Positions 12,718 to 15,431 of a DNA stretch of 15,431 nt are shown here, piece by piece (position 1 is the stretch's first letter; each line of letters begins with the position of its first letter). The notes under the pieces were generated by a model. The model was not told the origin of the DNA. It saw nothing but the letters and a program-made list of their open reading frames with translations, and did no database searches. Made by a program: the position numbers and the translations under genes. The stretch is from positions 1 through 15,431 of the forward strand of contig JAJYQZ010000089.1 in assembly GCA_021794335.1 (NCBI GenBank). The letters are read 5' to 3'. Origin of the DNA: a bacterium (lineage in GTDB: Bacteria > SZUA-79 > Acidulodesulfobacterales > Acidulodesulfobacteraceae).

Positions 12718-13407
12718 TTATATTTTCTTAAAAAGTATATTGTTTTCCAAATGTACATGAATCATTATGTCGTCTGAAATATTCTTTAGCAGTTTGTAAG
12801 CGTGCCTGTAAGAAGCGCAGGCATCTTCGGGACTTAAGTAGCCGGAACTTAAAAAATTCATCTCCTTAAGAATATTCCCGACATATTCGTGGTCGTATTC
12901 CGCATCGTTTATTTCTCTCATAATCCCGCCGGTTTCCCGGTTTTTTATATGCTGGAAAAGCTCCTTTTCCTCTTTATCTAAATGAATAATTAAAGCCCGC
13001 GACATTTTTATAAAAAGTTCCCTTATTCTGATAAGTTCTAGGTGGCGGTCTCCGTGAACATGGGCAATCTTTTCTATATATTCCGTTGCTTCGGGAAGAT
13101 GAATTCTTAAAAATGTGTGATGAATATTAACTATGTAATCGATTAAAAAATCTGTATTCCAATCGTTCGCTCTTTGATTTGAAACATAATCTTTGTCCTT
13201 CTCCGGACCGCGTCCCTTAACGGCGTTTAATTCGTCGGCGATAAATTTTTCGTCTATACCGGATTCTTCGCATGCCTCTTTTAATGTTTTACTGCCGCCG
13301 CAGCAAAAATCGATGCCGTATTTTTTGAATACCTCTATCTTTTCAGGGTTTTCGGATGCAATTTCGCCGACGCTCCTTAAAAATAAATCATCCGCATCTC
13401 TTTTCAT
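12718..13407 (-). CDS. ric: Iron-sulfur cluster repair di-iron protein (RIC; ScdA/YtfE/NorA family)
   Basis: RIC proteins help repair Fe-S clusters after nitric oxide or oxidative damage in the cytosol and may also act on NO at their di-iron site. The 229 residues begin with a ScdA_N domain bearing Cys35-Cys36-Gly-Gly (FCCGGSKTL). A hemerythrin-like four-helix domain follows from about 85. The likely ligands are His97, His142, Glu146, His173, His217 and Glu221; the gaps of 45, 31 and 44 between the histidines equal those I recall for E. coli YtfE. Homologues are called ScdA, YtfE, NorA or DnrN. It starts 23 bases after the DUF2249 gene on the minus strand, so both should be one operon, with an FNR-type site upstream. 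Context (cytochrome c and NO reductase divergently encoded) supports an NO-stress role. Confidence 0.94.
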   Translation of the reverse strand: MKRDADDLFLRSVGEIASENPEKIEVFKKYGIDFCCGGSKTLKEACEESGIDEKFIADELNAVKGRGPEKDKDYVSNQRANDWNTDFLIDYIVNIHHTFLRIHLPEATEYIEKIAHVHGDRHLELIRIRELFIKMSRALIIHLDKEEKELFQHIKNRETGGIMREINDAEYDHEYVGNILKEMNFLSSGYLSPEDACASYRHAYKLLKNISDDIMIHVHLENNILFKKI

Positions 13408-13430
13408 TTTTGTTTCTCTCCATGCACTTA

Positions 13431-13673
13431 TTAATTTTTTTTAGTTATTTTAACGACCCACTTAACCGGTCCGTTTTCTAAATATTCCCACCCGAAAACA
13501 TCCCCGTTTTCGGCCGTAAGCTGATAATGCAAAGGCTTAGGGTCGTGGTCGTTTTCGATTATAAGGCTTTTCCCGCCTTCAAGTTCTTCTAATATTTTAA
13601 ATATAGTCGAATGTTTGTATTTAGGTTCTATGGTCGTTACGTCAAGCATTATCGAATCAGTATTTTTTTCCAT
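13431..13673 (-). CDS. DUF2249 domain protein
   Basis: This 80-residue soluble protein matches DUF2249, a TusA-like small domain often found fused to or beside hemerythrin and RIC proteins and denitrification genes. Seen features are LDVTTIEPKYKHSTIFKILEEL at the N-terminus, the highly typical IENDHDPKPLHYQL (39-52), and WEYLENGPVKWVVKITK at the end. It has no cysteine, so it lacks the sulfur-transfer Cys of TusA. Its biochemical role is unknown; a part in NO or metal handling is inferred from the neighbours. An AGGAG ribosome site lies eight bases before the ATG. It is the first gene of the DUF2249-RIC operon. Confidence 0.9.
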   Translation of the reverse strand: MEKNTDSIMLDVTTIEPKYKHSTIFKILEELEGGKSLIIENDHDPKPLHYQLTAENGDVFGWEYLENGPVKWVVKITKKN

Positions 13674-13695
13674 TTTTGACTCTCCTTTTATTTAT

Positions 13696-13740
13696 CGGTT
13701 AAATCTTATCCCAAATTTTATTATCCTAAAATTTTAACCG
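13696..13740. repeat. 8-bp inverted repeat flanking the predicted start of the DUF2249-RIC transcript
   Basis: CGGTTAAA (13696-13703) and TTTAACCG (13733-13740) are exact reverse complements separated by 29 bases. The predicted -10 box (13725-13720) and start site (13713) lie between them, so the arms could be half-sites for a repressor that loops or spans the promoter. No known regulator is recognised. Confidence 0.35.
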
Positions 13741-13760
13741 TTAATATATGATTTTTATCA
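13720..13760 (-). promoter_or_regulatory. FNR-type site and -10 box of the DUF2249-RIC operon
   Basis: TGAT-TTTT-ATCA (13749-13760) is a perfect dyad that matches four of five bases in each half of the FNR consensus TTGAT-N4-ATCAA. On the minus strand a GATAAT -10 box (13725-13720) predicts +1 at 13713, putting the dyad centre at exactly -41.5, as expected for class II activation. The regulator could be an FNR, DNR or NnrR type protein. Confidence 0.6.
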
Positions 13761-13802
13761 CATAAATAAAATAATTTTATAAAAATTAAATTATTAAATT
13801 TG

Positions 13803-13843
13803 TGACAAAAGTCATAACATTTATTTTTTATATTTTTTATAAT
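13803..13843 (+). promoter_or_regulatory. CRP/FNR-type site and -10 box of the cytochrome c - NO reductase operon
   Basis: TGAC-AAAA-GTCA (13803-13814) is a perfect dyad, and the outer TT/AA at 13800-13801 and 13816-13817 also match. The TGAC half-site recalls DNR or HcpR type regulators more than classic FNR. A TATAAT box at 13838-13843 predicts +1 at 13850, placing the dyad centre at exactly -41.5. This leaves a leader of about 79 bases. Confidence 0.6.
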
Positions 13844-13928
13844 CAGGGAAACTTGAATTGCCGCTGTATGATTGTCGGGTTTAAATTCAAATTAATTTAT
13901 AATACTATTTTATTTTTTAGCAAAAAGA

Positions 13929-14351
13929 ATGATGATGCCAAAGAATAATAAAAATATTATTAAAACAGGTATTTTCGTTTCCCTCGGCCTTATTCTCATT
14001 TTAGCCGTATCGGTTTTAGCCTTATTATTTTTTATGACAACCTCTAACGGAAGCAATTTAAAAAACCGTAAAACTAAAAACGGCAGGGCTATATTTTATA
14101 ATTTAGGGTGTGTCAAATGCCATAGCATAAGGGCTTTGAATATTAAAGGGGGACATGTCGGCCCCGACCTTTCAGGTGCGTATTCCAATGTCGAAAAAGT
14201 TTACAGAAAAAGCCTGAACGATTTTTTGAAAAATCCGGCCGGAACGATGTATTTTGTTTTAATGTTTAATCATCTGAGCAAAGAAAATAGAAAAATTATA
14301 ATAGCCGAATTAAAAAAGGCGCAAACGATAGAAAATGAAAATAAAAAATAA
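13929..14351 (+). CDS. Membrane-anchored monoheme cytochrome c, NorC-like
   Basis: The 140-residue protein has a short basic N-terminus, one strongly hydrophobic helix (about 12-37) acting as uncleaved signal anchor, and a small cytochrome c domain facing the periplasm. The heme site is Cys61-Val-Lys-Cys64-His65 in GCVKCHSI, followed by GGHVGPDLSGAY. Met107 or Met112 is the likely second ligand. In size and layout it resembles NorC, the electron-entry subunit of cytochrome c-type NO reductases, although its sequence is divergent. Three ATGs in a row (13929, 13932, 13935) leave the start ambiguous by two residues and the ribosome site is weak. The NO reductase gene begins 14 bases after its stop, so it is probably that enzyme's electron donor. 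A general-purpose cytochrome c is the alternative. Confidence 0.82.
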   Translation: MMMPKNNKNIIKTGIFVSLGLILILAVSVLALLFFMTTSNGSNLKNRKTKNGRAIFYNLGCVKCHSIRALNIKGGHVGPDLSGAYSNVEKVYRKSLNDFLKNPAGTMYFVLMFNHLSKENRKIIIAELKKAQTIENENKK

Positions 14352-14365
14352 AAGGAGGAATGTTT

Positions 14366-15431
14366 ATGAGCAAAAGCATTTATTATGATGAAAAAGCGGT
14401 AAACAAATTTTTAAGGATTACGCTGTCGCTTACGATTATAGTTCTTGTCGCCATATTGGTTTACGGCACATTTAAGGTATATTACGGCGCTCCGCCAATA
14501 CCTGGACAGGTAATAACCGCTGAGGGTAAGACCCTTTTTACTGGACAGGATATCGTGACAGGCAAAACAAGGTTTCAGGAATTCGACCTGATGGATTATG
14601 GCAGTATTTACGGGAACGGCGCTTATTTCGGACCGGATTTTACCGACCAGTATCTTCACAGGGAGGTTAAATATTATCGCGATTTCGAGTCGCGAAAACT
14701 TTACAAAAAGCCTTATAACCAAATTTCCCCGCGTGACAAGGATTATATAAAATCACTTGTAATATCAAAGATAAAGAAAAATAGATTTTCTTCGGCAGGA
14801 AATGTTCTCACATACACGCCGGGCGAGATATATGCTTTCGACAAGATTCAAAAAAGAATTGAAAATCTTTATACCAACGGCAATCCCAATTTGGGAATCG
14901 GTAAAGATTTAGTTCCTTCAAAATATGATATAAAAAGAATAGTCGAATTTTACTCCTGGGCGGCATGGAGTGCGGGAACGTTAAGGCCTGGCGTTGACCA
15001 TACTTACACCAATAATTGGCCATATAACAGAGGGGCGGGCAATGTTCCGCCGACATATCTCTATACATGGACATTTGCTTCCATAGCTGTTTTTATTGCA
15101 TTAGCAGGCCTTGTCATCTGGTTTTTCCTCACCTATATTTCTCCCGGCTGGCAGGAGGCTCCGGCAATGCTTGATAGCTGGAAGCCGATGGAAGACTTGG
15201 GTAATTTTAAAATCACTCATTCAATGAAAAAAGCAGGCAAATATTTTTTCTTAGGCGCTTTCTTATTAGGTTTGCAAATAATAGCCGGCATGCTTCTCGC
15301 TCATTATTATGCCGAAAGGTCTTCATTTTTTGGCATAAATACCCTTACGATACTTCCTTTTAATATCGTTAAATCGTGGCACATCCAGCTTGCAATTCTT
15401 TTCATCGCTTCGATGTGGCTCGGCGCAGGCA
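14366..15431 (+). CDS. norB: Nitric oxide reductase catalytic subunit, qNor-type (3' truncated by window edge)
   Basis: This heme-copper-family membrane enzyme reduces two NO to N2O. The frame stays open from ATG 14366 to the window end (355 codons). It starts with one membrane helix (about 16-36), then KVYYGAPPIPGQV and a large periplasmic domain with LFTGQDIVTGKTRFQ, LMDYGSIYGNGAYFGPDFT and NNWPYNRGAGNVPPTYLYTWTF, all typical of quinol-dependent qNor. Helices of the catalytic core follow; KSWHIQLAIL holds His339, the expected low-spin heme b ligand. The heme b3 and FeB histidines would lie beyond the window. The fused N-terminal domain has no CxxCH, as in qNor. An AGGAGG ribosome site sits seven bases before the ATG; an in-frame ATG at 14360 is too close to it. 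A cytochrome c gene lies directly upstream. Confidence 0.93.
   Translation, partial: MSKSIYYDEKAVNKFLRITLSLTIIVLVAILVYGTFKVYYGAPPIPGQVITAEGKTLFTGQDIVTGKTRFQEFDLMDYGSIYGNGAYFGPDFTDQYLHREVKYYRDFESRKLYKKPYNQISPRDKDYIKSLVISKIKKNRFSSAGNVLTYTPGEIYAFDKIQKRIENLYTNGNPNLGIGKDLVPSKYDIKRIVEFYSWAAWSAGTLRPGVDHTYTNNWPYNRGAGNVPPTYLYTWTFASIAVFIALAGLVIWFFLTYISPGWQEAPAMLDSWKPMEDLGNFKITHSMKKAGKYFFLGAFLLGLQIIAGMLLAHYYAERSSFFGINTLTILPFNIVKSWHIQLAILFIASMWLGAG

Noticed and set aside
13193..13444. Plus-strand frame of 83 codons opposite the RIC gene.
   Set aside because: It is Ser/Phe/Leu-rich as expected for an antisense shadow and the minus-strand RIC protein has all its metal ligands.
14411..15074. Minus-strand frames opposite the NO reductase gene.
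   Set aside because: The plus strand encodes continuous qNor sequence with strong motifs across the same bases, so these are shadows.

Overview
The window looks like a chromosomal segment of an AT-rich bacterium that lives with little oxygen. A bacterial DNA polymerase I rules out an archaeon. The pairing of two radical-SAM genes of the siroheme-dependent (Ahb) heme pathway with cytochrome bd oxidase and nitric-oxide defence genes fits a deltaproteobacterium-like lineage (Desulfobacterota or a relative). That placement is inference; there is no rRNA gene here to test it.

Region 1 (1-5618, + strand) is a tetrapyrrole operon: the 3' part of hemA, then hemC, a fused cobA-hemD, ahbC and ahbD. 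It runs from glutamyl-tRNA reduction through hydroxymethylbilane, uroporphyrinogen III and precorrin-2, and ends with the last two steps of the alternative heme route (didecarboxysiroheme to Fe-coproporphyrin III to heme b). hemL, hemB, the precorrin-2 dehydrogenase/ferrochelatase and the siroheme decarboxylase ahbAB are not in view.

Region 2 (5619-8918, + strand) holds a small RDD-family membrane protein whose end overlaps the start of polA. The polymerase has good 5'-nuclease and polymerase motifs but a degenerate proofreading domain.

Region 3 (8919-9835, - strand) is a MntA-HepT type nucleotidyltransferase/HEPN toxin-antitoxin pair with overlapping genes. A 12-bp AT palindrome lies upstream and a hairpin sits over the hepT stop codon.

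Region 4 (9836-12663, + strand) is a 340-base AT-rich leader with two good sigma70-like promoters and a tiny open frame. cydA and cydB follow, overlapping by ATGA and closed by a clear intrinsic terminator.

Region 5 (12664-15431) is a divergent nitric-oxide locus. DUF2249 and RIC (di-iron repair) genes are on the - strand. A membrane-anchored monoheme cytochrome c and the first 355 codons of a quinol-type nitric oxide reductase are on the + strand. The 255-base space between them carries two CRP/FNR-type dyads, each centred exactly 41.5 bases upstream of the start site predicted from its own -10 box. That is the spacing of class II activation, and it is the most striking regulatory signal in the window.

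A common theme is that heme made by region 1 is needed by the cytochrome bd oxidase, the cytochrome c and the NO reductase. Cytochrome bd, RIC and NO reductase together suggest a cell that meets both oxygen and nitric oxide.
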